Below are positions 33,550 through 42,569 of a stretch of 64,000 bases of DNA, piece after piece; position 1 is the stretch's first letter, and every line of letters begins with the position of its first letter. The notes under the pieces are model-generated. The model was not told the origin of the DNA, did no database searches, and saw only the letters and a program-made list of their open reading frames with translations. Location of the stretch: positions 62,001 through 126,000 of the forward strand of contig JASGGY010000007.1 in assembly GCA_047602575.1 (NCBI GenBank), read 5' to 3'. The stretch comes from UBA1366 sp047602575. Lineage in GTDB: Bacteria; Bacillota; Clostridia; Oscillospirales; Ruminococcaceae. Both the position numbers and the translations under genes were made by a program.

Positions 33550-35298
33550 TTATAACTCGTATTTTGCCGGCTTGTCCAGAATCACTTCGTCGATGAACCG
33601 GTCGGTCGCCTTTCCGTCGGTGTAAGTGAAATTCTTCCTGATGAACGCGTCGAGGATGGAATAATCGTAGTCGTCCCGTTTCAGCGCTTCCATCAGGCTG
33701 CCAAAGTCCTTGACAATTTTTCCGGGAACAATCTGCTCATACGGCTCGTAAAAATCGCGCGTGCTTTCATACATTTTCTGGTCAAACGCAAAGAAATACA
33801 TCGGTCTGCGCAGCAACGAGAATTCGTATATAATCGACGAATAGTCCGTGATCAGCACATCCACAATAAAGAGAATGTCGTTGACCTCCCGATAACCGGA
33901 AGCGTCGATGATACAATCCGCATATTCCGCCGGAATCACCACGCCATTCGAAACAAAGGGATGCATTTTAAACAGAAATACCGCACCCGTTTCGCGGCAG
34001 AATTTTCCCACTGCATGATAATCGATTTTATCAAACGGGAAAAACGCATTGAACGCATTGTCGCCCCGGAATGTCGGCGCATACAGATACACCTTTTTCG
34101 CTTTTGCGGCGGCGGGGAATTGCGCGTACATCAGCGGCACAATCCGCTCCTTGTATGCCGGGTCAAAGAAAATGTCCGTGCGCGGGATGCCGATGGGCAG
34201 AAATTTGTCCTCGTCGATGCCGAACGCCTCCGCGTGGTGCAGCGTGGAATGATACGAGCTGACCGGAACGTGCGTGTAGCATTTATGCACGTTGGTGTTG
34301 AGCGCCGGCGCGCCGGGCTTGCCCATGCGCTCAAGTCCGAGCGATTTAAACGCCCCGCAGGCGTGCCAGACCTGCACAACCTTGACCTGCAGATCGTATT
34401 CGACTTTATAGATTTCCGGGTAATAGTCGTCCAAAATCACCACATCCGATGTTGCGAGATAATACACGAATCTCAGCATTTTCCAAGGGCTTCTGGTCGT
34501 GGAAATCGTCGGTTTAAAGTCAAACCGGAATTGATAATCCTTGTCCAGCCCGCGTTCGCGCATCCGGTTGTAGATAAATTCCTCGTTGCCGCCGATTTCC
34601 GCGCGCGAGCCTGAGGTGAATAGGATCACATTGCCCTTTTTCCGCACATGCCGGTTAAAGAACCGGAACCAGCCCTGAAACGCGTCAAGCTTCACCTGGT
34701 TTACGAATTTCACAAAACCGCTCACGCGCGCCTGGTGGTTTTTGAGCCTTTTCTGGAAGAACGTCAGCGGCGGCGCGGGATATTTATAGGTGACCGCCAG
34801 ATAAAATGCGCCTGTGTCCAGATCCGACTTTGACAGGCAGCTGAACAAGTGATTTGCGCTTTTATAAATCTTCAGGTTCACAGGGTTTGACTTATCGTCG
34901 TTTTCCTCATGAACAAAGCCTGCGGAAATCAATGCGGGATACAGCGCTGCGCTGCCCTGCCGAAACAGAAGGTAATAGTTTCCGGACGGAATCGGCGACT
35001 GCTGCGCTGCGCTGAGTACATTCATCGTCAGCCGGAAGCCCGTGCCCTCCACATCAAAATGCTGCGGGACAATTTTCTGTGCGTTGTCCTCGGTGACAAA
35101 CCATGCTTCGATGACTTTGCCTTGATCAAAATGATAAAGCTCGCCCGTAATCTCAATGATAATTCTACGGAATGCGATGCTTCTGATGACCCCGCATCTC
35201 TTCTTTTTTTTCAAAAGCTCTGTAATTTCAGAACGTTCGGTAATTGGATTTTCTCCCGTGTTTTCGCATATCGGCATGACGGTGATATTCTCCTGCAT
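33550..35298 (-). CDS. TagF/TarL-family polyol-phosphate transferase
   Basis: 582 residues. N-terminal ~190 residues are a beta-rich domain (ITGELYHFD, FRLTMNVLS) followed by a basic linker. The Glyphos_transf core then shows VWHACGAFKSLG, YAPTFRGDN, FKMHPFV and VLITDYSSIIYEF, so both catalytic histidines are kept. In an operon making a CDP-pentitol it is the best candidate for the pentitol-phosphate polymerase (TarL-like). ATG 35298 lacks a good ribosome site; ATG 35277 with GGAG 12 nt upstream is the alternative. The gap to the dehydrogenase gene is 7 nt. Confidence 0.86.
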   Translation of the reverse strand: MQENITVMPICENTGENPITERSEITELLKKKKRCGVIRSIAFRRIIIEITGELYHFDQGKVIEAWFVTEDNAQKIVPQHFDVEGTGFRLTMNVLSAAQQSPIPSGNYYLLFRQGSAALYPALISAGFVHEENDDKSNPVNLKIYKSANHLFSCLSKSDLDTGAFYLAVTYKYPAPPLTFFQKRLKNHQARVSGFVKFVNQVKLDAFQGWFRFFNRHVRKKGNVILFTSGSRAEIGGNEEFIYNRMRERGLDKDYQFRFDFKPTISTTRSPWKMLRFVYYLATSDVVILDDYYPEIYKVEYDLQVKVVQVWHACGAFKSLGLERMGKPGAPALNTNVHKCYTHVPVSSYHSTLHHAEAFGIDEDKFLPIGIPRTDIFFDPAYKERIVPLMYAQFPAAAKAKKVYLYAPTFRGDNAFNAFFPFDKIDYHAVGKFCRETGAVFLFKMHPFVSNGVVIPAEYADCIIDASGYREVNDILFIVDVLITDYSSIIYEFSLLRRPMYFFAFDQKMYESTRDFYEPYEQIVPGKIVKDFGSLMEALKRDDYDYSILDAFIRKNFTYTDGKATDRFIDEVILDKPAKYEL

Positions 35299-35305
35299 CC
35301 AAAAT

Positions 35306-36367
35306 TTATAACCGGAACATCACTTTTAAAGTGAATTCCGCATTGTCTTTGATGTCGTCAAAGGCGGTCTTGTATTCTTCGAGCGGGTAGGTGTGTGTGA
35401 TGAGCTTTTCAAGCCCCATATCGCCGCTCTTGAACACCTCCATCGCCGTCGCCCAGTCGTTGATTCTGCGGTTGTAATTGGAATTCCACGAGCCGGACAG
35501 CGTAAGCTGTTTTCTTAAAACCGACCAGTATACGTTCTTTTCCAGCGCCAGATCCGTGTGCGGATTTCCGACCAGAATCACTTTCCCGAGCGCCCCGGTC
35601 GCGGTAATTGCAGAAGCGATCGCGGCGTTCGAGCCGACCGCCTCAAAGCAGATGTCCGCCCCGTCGCCGCCGGTGATGGCTTTGATTTTGTCCATATAAT
35701 CCGCTTCGCCGGTGTCAACCGCTTCCAGCCCCAGCGACTGTGCAAGCGTTAGCTTGTCACCCGAGCGGCCGAGCATGATGACCTTTGCAACGTGCTTTTT
35801 AATCAGCAGCGCGATCAGAAATCCGATTGTACCTGTTCCGATGACTGCAACGGTGTCGTCTTTTTTGGCTTTTGCGATGTTGATCGCGTGCAGACTCACC
35901 GCGGCAGGCTCACAGAGCGCAGCCGTTTCATACGGAATTGAATCGTCAAACGGTACAAGATTCCATACCGGCACCACCAGATATTCCGCAAACGCACCGT
36001 CGCAGCGCGAGCCGAAATAGCTGTAGCCCGAACACTGCGCGTATTCCTCCATCCGGCAAGCCCTGCAGGTTTTGCAAGGCAGCAGCGGGAAAACGCAGGT
36101 TCTGCGCCCGAGCAGCGCATCGTCCACGCCGTCGCCCACCGCCACAATCTGTCCGGAGAATTCATGCCCCGGAATGGTGGGGAAGTGGTAAGTTCCGTTG
36201 AGGAACACCCGGTCGATGTCGCTTGAACAAATGCCGCTTGCCTTGATTTGAACCAGCACCGTGCCCGCCTCGAGCTTCGGAACATCCACCGTATCAAGGG
36301 TTAAGTCGCCCACCGCGTGCAGAACCAGCGCTTTCATTTTTTCCGGAATTTCAATCAGTGTTTTCAT
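35306..36367 (-). CDS. Zinc-dependent polyol-phosphate dehydrogenase (TarJ/GatD-like)
   Basis: 353 residues, medium-chain dehydrogenase. Catalytic zinc: C47 (SGICSSD), H68-E69 (PGHEF), and E near 153. Structural zinc: C98, C101, C104, C112. Nucleotide loop VIGTGTIG (~175-182). The protein reads closer to hexitol-phosphate dehydrogenases (GatD) than to classical TarJ, but the position beside a CDP-polyol cytidylyltransferase implies reduction of a ketopentose phosphate to a pentitol phosphate (ribitol 5-phosphate if TarJ-like). Start ATG with AAAGG. 36 nt after the cytidylyltransferase gene. Confidence 0.85.
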   Translation of the reverse strand: MKTLIEIPEKMKALVLHAVGDLTLDTVDVPKLEAGTVLVQIKASGICSSDIDRVFLNGTYHFPTIPGHEFSGQIVAVGDGVDDALLGRRTCVFPLLPCKTCRACRMEEYAQCSGYSYFGSRCDGAFAEYLVVPVWNLVPFDDSIPYETAALCEPAAVSLHAINIAKAKKDDTVAVIGTGTIGFLIALLIKKHVAKVIMLGRSGDKLTLAQSLGLEAVDTGEADYMDKIKAITGGDGADICFEAVGSNAAIASAITATGALGKVILVGNPHTDLALEKNVYWSVLRKQLTLSGSWNSNYNRRINDWATAMEVFKSGDMGLEKLITHTYPLEEYKTAFDDIKDNAEFTLKVMFRL

Positions 36368-36403
36368 GCTTCATGCCTTTCTATGAACCGCAGTGCGCGG
36401 TGG

Positions 36404-37114
36404 TTACTCCGCCTGCTCGTTGATGATGCTGTTGACGATGAGCAGATCGCTGTCGGTTGTGATTTTAAAATTAATCGCATCGCCCTCAATCATATAGAGC
36501 GGATGGTTGTTGAAGGTGCAGATCTGGGATGTGCCGGTGATGACGGCGCGCTGTTCGTCGGTGAGCGCATTCTGTAAATCAATGAGCAGCTTTAAGTTAA
36601 AGCTGTCGGGGGCTTGTCCGTGGAACACCTTTGCGCGGTCGGGGATTTCGCTGACCACCTGCTTGTCGTCGGAATGCAGAATCGTGTCGCTTGCCGGCAG
36701 CGCCGTTACAACCGCCCCATGCGCAATCGCGCAGTCGATGCTGTCGTTGAGAATTTTTGTCGTCACAAACGGGCGCACCGCATCGTGGATGACGAGAATA
36801 TCATCGCCGCCAAGCCCGTTGTCCGCAATGATCGCATCGGTGACGTTGCGGATGGTGTCAATCCGCTCCTTGCCGCCCAACACAATCCGCACCCTGTCCT
36901 TCTGCGGAATCAGCCGCGCCACCGCATCGTTCATATAGTCCAGAAAATCTTTGTGAACCGCGATGTAAATCGCGTCAAACCGTTCCGCCGCCAGCATGTT
37001 TTTAAGCGTGTATAAGATAATCGGACAGCCCTTGATCTCGATGAATTGTTTGGGGACTTTCGCGTTTTTCACTCTTGTGCCACTGCCGCCGGCAAGCATC
37101 GCGCCGTATATCAT
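36404..37114 (-). CDS. CTP:polyol-phosphate cytidylyltransferase (TarI/IspD family)
   Basis: 236 residues. The CTP loop is LAGGSGTRVKNAKVPKQF at the N terminus; later come GGKERIDTIRN, VIHDAVRPFV (metal-binding Asp), and ALPASDTI, all typical of IspD/TarI. Context separates the two: an adjacent polyol dehydrogenase and TagF-like polymerases argue for TarI, making CDP-ribitol or another CDP-pentitol, not isoprenoid synthesis. Start ATG 37114, AAAGGA upstream; 3 nt after the polymerase stop. Confidence 0.88.
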   Translation of the reverse strand: MIYGAMLAGGSGTRVKNAKVPKQFIEIKGCPIILYTLKNMLAAERFDAIYIAVHKDFLDYMNDAVARLIPQKDRVRIVLGGKERIDTIRNVTDAIIADNGLGGDDILVIHDAVRPFVTTKILNDSIDCAIAHGAVVTALPASDTILHSDDKQVVSEIPDRAKVFHGQAPDSFNLKLLIDLQNALTDEQRAVITGTSQICTFNNHPLYMIEGDAINFKITTDSDLLIVNSIINEQAE

Positions 37115-37117
37115 TGT

Positions 37118-38257
37118 TTAAATCCTTTCGCTGGTTAAATTTTCGATTTCATTCACAATCCGCTCCGTCGCGTTTCCGTCACAGGCGGACATATATTGCT
37201 CCTTAAACCGCCGCATCGCATTTCGGTCAAACGACTCATCTTCATGCACAATCGCCGCGGCAAGCTGGGTAGCATCCGTTACAATTGCCGCGGGCAGCGC
37301 TTTCAAATCCAGATAAAAGCCGCGGTCGGCGGTGTATTCCGCCAGATCCGGAACAAACAGCACCAGGGGTTTTTCATAAAGCGCATACTCGAAAATAATC
37401 GAAGAATAATCGGTGATCAGAACATCCGCCACTGCAAACATCCGCTCCGCCGCAATGCCGCAGTCCGCGTCCCGCTCCGCACAGTGCGGGTGCAGGCAAA
37501 CCACCAGCTCCCACGCATCCCCAAGCTGTGCGCGCACAGCGTCAAGTGAGGGGAGTAGCGCAGTCGGCGAGGGATGGGAAGCATCCCCGCGGAAGGTCGG
37601 CGCAAACACCGCGATCTTTTTATCTTTTGCGGCGGGAAATTTTTGATTAAACGCCACTTTACAGGCATCGTTGTATGCCGCCGAAAAGAACTTGTCTGTT
37701 CTGCCCACGCCCAGCGGCATCACCGCTTTCCGCGGGAGTAAAAACGCCGACGCATACGCATTCACGCAGACCGGCGCGCTCACGGATACCATATCGATAT
37801 TTTTTACCGGGTTGCCTAAATAATACTTCGGGATGTCGCCCGCCGTGTCATAGCCGAAGCGCTTTAAAATCCCGCACCCGTGCCAGAGCTGGATGAGCTT
37901 TGTTCCCCCGCGTTTTTCACAGGACGCCGACGGCAGGAAGTAGTTGCAGATGATAACATACCTTGCCGCCGCATACAGCCGCATAAAGGCGAACATATTT
38001 TTCAGCGTCGCCGCGAACGAATCCCTGCCGGTATCAAAAAAGCAGTCCGCAACCCGATACCCGCGCGCGATAAACGCCTCCCGCACCGACTCCATGCTGC
38101 GGGGAACGGTTCTGCTGTGGGCATCCGCGAAAACAACCAGCCGCTCATCCATCCTGCGCCGCCGGCTGTAACGGTAAACCACTGGAAGCACCGCCGCCTG
38201 CAGCAGGAATTTGACAAATTGTTTGATCAGAAAACCAAATCTAAGGCGTTTTTGCAT
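37118..38257 (-). CDS. TagF-family polyol-phosphate transferase
   Basis: 379 residues from ATG 38257. N-terminal basic/hydrophobic stretch (~1-35) suits membrane association. Core motifs: LWHGCGILKRFG, FAPTFRGDA, VCLHPH and LITDYSSIIFEYA. The frame continues upstream to 38350, but the promoter at 38359 puts the transcript start about there and GAGAGG precedes 38257, so the short form is chosen. First gene of the operon; perhaps a primase or TarK/TarL-like enzyme acting with the 33550 gene. Confidence 0.86.
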   Translation of the reverse strand: MQKRLRFGFLIKQFVKFLLQAAVLPVVYRYSRRRRMDERLVVFADAHSRTVPRSMESVREAFIARGYRVADCFFDTGRDSFAATLKNMFAFMRLYAAARYVIICNYFLPSASCEKRGGTKLIQLWHGCGILKRFGYDTAGDIPKYYLGNPVKNIDMVSVSAPVCVNAYASAFLLPRKAVMPLGVGRTDKFFSAAYNDACKVAFNQKFPAAKDKKIAVFAPTFRGDASHPSPTALLPSLDAVRAQLGDAWELVVCLHPHCAERDADCGIAAERMFAVADVLITDYSSIIFEYALYEKPLVLFVPDLAEYTADRGFYLDLKALPAAIVTDATQLAAAIVHEDESFDRNAMRRFKEQYMSACDGNATERIVNEIENLTSERI

Positions 38258-38358
38258 CGCGGCGAACCAACCTCTCGCGGTACAGGCTGTTTGGTCACAG
38301 CCGCACCGATGAAACGCCAATGAATTCAAGCTGCATCGGCATATATTCAATCTAATAA

Positions 38359-38387
38359 ATTATATCACATGGAAAAAATAATGTCAA
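38359..38387 (-). promoter_or_regulatory. Promoter of the CDP-pentitol operon
   Basis: Minus strand TTGACA (38387-38382), 17-bp spacer, TATAAT (38364-38359), an exact consensus. It drives six tightly packed genes down to 31974. The remaining spacer 38388-38523 holds nothing else that I can support, not even a clear terminator for the upstream operon, so read-through is possible. Confidence 0.88.
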
Positions 38388-38523
38388 GATTTTTAAACTA
38401 AAGGTATGTCGGGAATAGCATTTTCACACGTTGCATCCCTGTTTATGATACCACTGCTTTATGATCATACAGTGACCAACAGATAAAAATGGTTTATCAC
38501 AAAGCTTCCGTCTGCATCAGCCC

Positions 38524-39765
38524 TTACCCGAAAATCCGCTTCAGCACAGCCCCAGCCGCATCCGCGCCGTCCCGCGGATTAAACCGCCGGTGAAATGCCG
38601 CAAGCTTTTCCGCCTGCTCCGCCGTCATCCCGCGTGAAAGCAGCGCGCACACCGCGGTTTCCAGCTCGTCCTGCGTGCGCGTTAAAATGCCGGGCAGCTC
38701 TTCCGCAGGAAGATAGAAATCCCGCATCCGGTCGCGGTATTCTTCATAATCGAACAGAAAAAACACCATCGGCTTCCCCAGATTCGCAAAATCAAAAAAC
38801 ACGCTCGAATAGTCCGTCACCAGCAGATCGCTCGCCAGATACAGATCGTTGATGTCGCCGTAAGCGGATACATTTTTTAGAAAATCGCTGTATGCGGAGA
38901 AATCAAACCGATCCGCCACAAAATAATGCGCCCGGAACAGCACCATGCAGTTTTCGGGAAGCGCCTTGCGAAGACGATGAAAATCCAGCGGCGGCGCAAA
39001 GGTATAGCCGTCTGCCGCATTAAACGAATTGTCGCGGAACGTCGGCGCGTAAAGAATTACCTGATGCCCCGGGGGAATCCCGAGCGTGTTTTTAATCGCG
39101 GCAATCCGCGCCGCGTCCGCTTTAAACAGCGCGTCGTTGCGGGGATAACCGGCTTCGAGCAGCTTCTCCCGCCCGCCGGGGAAGCTTAAGCCGAACGCCG
39201 ACGCGAATTTTTCCGAGCAGAACGGGGAGGGGGAAAGCAGCCTTGTGATGCGCCTGCCCTCCGCTTCATACTCGCGCCGGTTTTTTGCAACCGATGCCGT
39301 CGCGTTCGCCCCCGCCGTCACATCGCAGCCGATTTTTTTATAAGGCGTGCCATGCCAGCACTGGATGTACTGCTGCTTTTTTTTCGGCACGCAATACCCG
39401 CGCAGCCGTGCGTTGGTGATCCAGTACCCCGCCTTTGCGTAACGCGCCATCGCACGCGGCGAATCGAATTTGACAAGCTCCGTCCGCGCATTAATGAGCG
39501 CTTCCGGCGCGTTTTCCGGCTTGCGCAGCACCCACGCAAAGCGGTATTCCCCATACCGCGCATCCGCAAGCATCGCCTTGTACAGCGTCAGCGGGCTGCA
39601 CGCGCACCCGCGTCCCTGAAACGCGTCGAACACCACCAGCCGCGCGTCGGTGCGCAGCGTGTGCTTCATCGCCGCGTACAGCACATGACAGCCCGCCAGA
39701 TAAAGCGCTTTCGCCGCTTTTTTCAGCGCCTTGTTCTTTTTCAGCAGCACCTTAACGCCCATCAT
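38524..39765 (-). CDS. TagF-family CDP-glycerol-type phosphotransferase
   Basis: 413 residues from ATG 39765 (AGGAAGGA upstream). A basic, amphipathic N terminus (LLKKNKALKKAAKALY) probably binds the membrane. Core: CWHGTPYKKIG, LYAPTFRDN, FRAHYF (second His), and LVTDYSSVFFDFA. The closest in style to classical glycerol-phosphate polymerases in this window (WHGTPLKK form). It overlaps the upstream polymerase gene by 14 nt and is the last gene of the tagD operon. Confidence 0.88.
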   Translation of the reverse strand: MMGVKVLLKKNKALKKAAKALYLAGCHVLYAAMKHTLRTDARLVVFDAFQGRGCACSPLTLYKAMLADARYGEYRFAWVLRKPENAPEALINARTELVKFDSPRAMARYAKAGYWITNARLRGYCVPKKKQQYIQCWHGTPYKKIGCDVTAGANATASVAKNRREYEAEGRRITRLLSPSPFCSEKFASAFGLSFPGGREKLLEAGYPRNDALFKADAARIAAIKNTLGIPPGHQVILYAPTFRDNSFNAADGYTFAPPLDFHRLRKALPENCMVLFRAHYFVADRFDFSAYSDFLKNVSAYGDINDLYLASDLLVTDYSSVFFDFANLGKPMVFFLFDYEEYRDRMRDFYLPAEELPGILTRTQDELETAVCALLSRGMTAEQAEKLAAFHRRFNPRDGADAAGAVLKRIFG

Positions 39766-40915
39766 CCGCACGTCCTTCCTCTGCCGGAAGCTCGATCCCG
39801 CAAAGCGCGGCAACCCGCGCGCAGCTCTGCCCGTCGGTGTGCGCGTTCATTACCGCACAGACCTGCCGCCGCTGTGCGGCATAAGCGTCCGCACCCGCCG
39901 CAATCCCGCTTATGAACGCGGATAAGTCCGCCGCGCCCTCCAGCCGATCACCCGCCAGATATGACAGGGGGTTTTCCAGCACAAACCCACGTCCGGACGC
40001 GTATTCCGAAAAATCCCGCATCATGAACGCCACCGGTCGGTCCAGCAGCAGATAGTCCAGATACACCGATGAATAATCCGTAATCAGCGCGGCACTGTAT
40101 TTTATCAGCCTGTATAAGCTCATCTGCGCCGCGTCCAGCGCCGCCTGCGGCTTCATGCTGATATGCGAAAGCCCCGCGAACAGCGCCGGCTCGCTGACCG
40201 ACAGCGGATGCGGCTTGATCAGCAGCAGCATGTCCGCCGCTTTGCAAATACCGTTGAGCGCCTCCAGCTCTGCGCGGCACAGCGGGAAGACCTCCGGCTC
40301 ATCCGTCTGCCGGAAGGTCGGCAGCCAGACAATCAGCCGCGCCGCAGCCGTTCCCAGCGCCCGGAACAACGCATCCCGCTCCGGTTCGGAAGCGGGGGAG
40401 AGCAGCGCATCCGTGCGCGGCATTCCGCACACCGCCACCTGTTCCGCCGCGCAGCCGAAGCACCGCTTTATGATGCCGCGGTAAAACTCCGACGTCGCCA
40501 GCACATAGGTGAAGAAGCAATAGTCCGCATTCTCGTTGCCGCGCTGCGTGTTCCCAAGGGTTTTAATCGGCATCCCATGCGTGAAATTCACCACCGTCTG
40601 CGCCGCGCTGGGCTTGACGGGGAACTTCCCGAAGCAGTAGCAGCAGATTTTTGCCCGAAAAAAATAAAAAAAGCCGGCAAGCGGGCTGACAAATTTCACC
40701 CCGCCGCAAACGGCATGCTGATGCTTATAATCGTTTAAGCTGCAAACAATCGTATAACGCGCCGCCGCGCCGTTTTCGATCAGATAGTCATAAAAAGCCC
40801 GCACATTGTCCCGAAATCCCAGATTCGAGTAGAGTAGGATGATGTTTTTTTTCGGAATCGCACGATTGACCGGATTGAGCAACGCAAGACAGTTCACCAA
40901 CAGATTTTTCAGCAT
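39752..40915 (-). CDS. TagF/TagB-family CDP-glycerol-type phosphotransferase
   Basis: 387 residues. Motifs: NFTHGMPIKTLG (first His), VWLPTFRQT, LIKPHPLS (second His), and LITDYSSVYLDY. The first motif has Thr instead of the usual Trp before HG. The length and the absence of an added domain fit TagB-like primases that add the first glycerol phosphate to a lipid-linked disaccharide, but the role cannot be fixed by sequence. It follows the GT2 gene by 14 nt. Confidence 0.86.
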   Translation of the reverse strand: MLKNLLVNCLALLNPVNRAIPKKNIILLYSNLGFRDNVRAFYDYLIENGAAARYTIVCSLNDYKHQHAVCGGVKFVSPLAGFFYFFRAKICCYCFGKFPVKPSAAQTVVNFTHGMPIKTLGNTQRGNENADYCFFTYVLATSEFYRGIIKRCFGCAAEQVAVCGMPRTDALLSPASEPERDALFRALGTAAARLIVWLPTFRQTDEPEVFPLCRAELEALNGICKAADMLLLIKPHPLSVSEPALFAGLSHISMKPQAALDAAQMSLYRLIKYSAALITDYSSVYLDYLLLDRPVAFMMRDFSEYASGRGFVLENPLSYLAGDRLEGAADLSAFISGIAAGADAYAAQRRQVCAVMNAHTDGQSCARVAALCGIELPAEEGRADDGR

Positions 40916-40929
40916 CCCGCGCCCTCCCG

Positions 40930-41769
40930 TCAGGCGCGTTTTGTGCGCGCGCCGTATTTTCTCAGAAACAATTCATACAGCCGCTTGCGCAGCGAAACCG
41001 GCATCAGCGCCGATGCCGTCTGTGCCGCCGCCGATGCCAGGAAATCCGGCAGTGTTGACGCTCCCGCGCGCAGAAGCTTCAAGCGGAATCGCAGCGCGTG
41101 TTTTAAATAAGCAAACCCGCCGCGCCTTGCGTACATTTCCTTGCCCGCGCGCATGAAAAGCAGTACTTCCGGCACATTCACCGCCCGGCAGCCCGACCGC
41201 AGCATCCGCACCCAGAGATCGTAATCCTCAAACCACGGACAATCCTGATACCCGCCCGCGCGCTCGACGGCACTTTTTAAAAACGTCGTACAGGGATGAT
41301 TCATCGGATTTCTGCGCCGCATATAGCGCACAATCTGCTCATGCGTAACCGGCAGCGTTTTGATCGCCGTGACCCGCGTGGGCGTTCCGGAGAATTCCGC
41401 GACGAACGCGCTGCAAAGTCCTGCTCCGTTTGCCATAGCAGCCAGCTGCTTTTCTGCGCGGTACGGCTTCGCTACATCGTCCGCATCCATCCGCAGCACG
41501 ATTTCGTATCTGCACCGCGCAAGCCCCGCGTTGAGCGCATTGCCGAGCCGGCTGTGCGTTTCCAGCCGCACCACGTCCATCCGCCCGCCGAACCGCCTTT
41601 CATACCGCGCAATCACCGCTTCCAGCGCATCCCCCAGCGCCCCGTCGCAGACCAGCACGAATTGCCTGCATTGCACCGTCTGCGCCAGAATGCTGTCCAG
41701 ACTATGCGAAAAATGCGCGGGCGTTTCCTTTTCATAAACCGACATCAGCACCGCGTAGTCGTTGTTCAT
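40930..41769 (-). CDS. GT2-family glycosyltransferase
   Basis: 279 residues from ATG 41769 (AGGAAG upstream; the frame extends 29 codons without a site). GT-A fold: YAVLMSVYEKE, FVLVCDGALGDALE, RMDADDVAKP (DxD) and WFEDYDLWVRML. It is a paralogue of the GT2 enzyme at 31974, with the same MSVYxKETP opening. It probably adds a sugar to the glycerol-phosphate polymer made by its neighbours. It lies 165 nt downstream of tagD; that stretch holds no other gene. Confidence 0.9.
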   Translation of the reverse strand: MNNDYAVLMSVYEKETPAHFSHSLDSILAQTVQCRQFVLVCDGALGDALEAVIARYERRFGGRMDVVRLETHSRLGNALNAGLARCRYEIVLRMDADDVAKPYRAEKQLAAMANGAGLCSAFVAEFSGTPTRVTAIKTLPVTHEQIVRYMRRRNPMNHPCTTFLKSAVERAGGYQDCPWFEDYDLWVRMLRSGCRAVNVPEVLLFMRAGKEMYARRGGFAYLKHALRFRLKLLRAGASTLPDFLASAAAQTASALMPVSLRKRLYELFLRKYGARTKRA

Positions 41770-41934
41770 CTTCTTTCTTCCTTTGACCATAATCGGCGTT
41801 CTCCGTAAGGGGTTCCGTGCGTTGTGTTGCGGCATTGCCTGTTTGTTCTGCCGCACGGCGCATTCTCATCCGCTTTCCTCCGACTTAAACCATCATTTTG
41901 TCAGAACACGCAGCAAGCCGCGTAAAACGCGTTT

Positions 41935-42336
41935 CTAGCCCTTTTCGTTTTCCAGCAAATCTGATTTTATCTTCGTTGTCGAAATCTCCGGCGTCCGCGG
42001 CAGATACACCACCTCGCACTGATCCTTTAAAAAATCAAATTTTCCAGCCCAGTCATCGCCCATCACAAACACATCAATGTTGTAAGTTAAAACATCCGTC
42101 CTTTTTTGCTCCCAGCCCCGCTCCGGTATCACCAAATCCACATACCGCACCGCTTCCAGCAGATTTTTACGTTCCTCATATGAAAAATAACACTTTTTCT
42201 GCTTCTCATCCGCGTTAAATTCATCCGTCGAAAGCGCCACAACCAGATAATCGCCCAGTGCCTTTGCGCGCTGCAGCAGATTGATGTGCCCGTAATGAAT
42301 CAAGTCGAATGTGCCGTATGTGATAATTCGTTTCAT
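41935..42336 (-). CDS. tagD: Glycerol-3-phosphate cytidylyltransferase
   Basis: 133 residues, the normal TagD length. CTP-binding GTFDLIHYGHINLL with the HxGH motif, VVALSTDEFN, and RTPEISTTKIK (the RTxxISTT signature). It makes CDP-glycerol from CTP and glycerol 3-phosphate, the donor for TagF/TagB enzymes. ATG 42336 has AAGGA 8 nt upstream; the ATG 9 nt earlier sits too close to that site. It heads the operon of CDP-glycerol-using genes. Confidence 0.95.
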   Translation of the reverse strand: MKRIITYGTFDLIHYGHINLLQRAKALGDYLVVALSTDEFNADEKQKKCYFSYEERKNLLEAVRYVDLVIPERGWEQKRTDVLTYNIDVFVMGDDWAGKFDFLKDQCEVVYLPRTPEISTTKIKSDLLENEKG

Positions 42337-42383
42337 CAAAAACATCCTTGTCTTTTCTAGTTTTCGGCAATATAATTACCAAT

Positions 42384-42412
42384 ATTATAACACAGCGGCA
42401 TGGCTTTGTCAA
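42384..42412 (-). promoter_or_regulatory. Promoter of the tagD operon
   Basis: Minus strand TTGACA (42412-42407), 17-bp spacer, TATAAT (42389-42384), exact consensus. It shares the design of the 38359 promoter (same hexamers and spacing), so the two polymer operons may be expressed alike. Confidence 0.88.
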
Positions 42413-42569
42413 TACAAAATGCGCATCCGCCGATATAAGCGCGATTTTTGTTTATTATAAACATCAAACGCAATTTGATGCGATGCCAGCCAAAATTCAG
42501 CATCATGTAACAAAAAAAACCAGTCATAAACCGCATCCGTTGTTTCATAATACTGATGGGGTGAAGATT

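Noticed and set aside
36404..37114. IspD of isoprenoid synthesis
   Set aside because: The fold is shared, but the operon (polyol dehydrogenase, epimerase, TagF-type polymerases) argues for TarI-type CDP-polyol synthesis.
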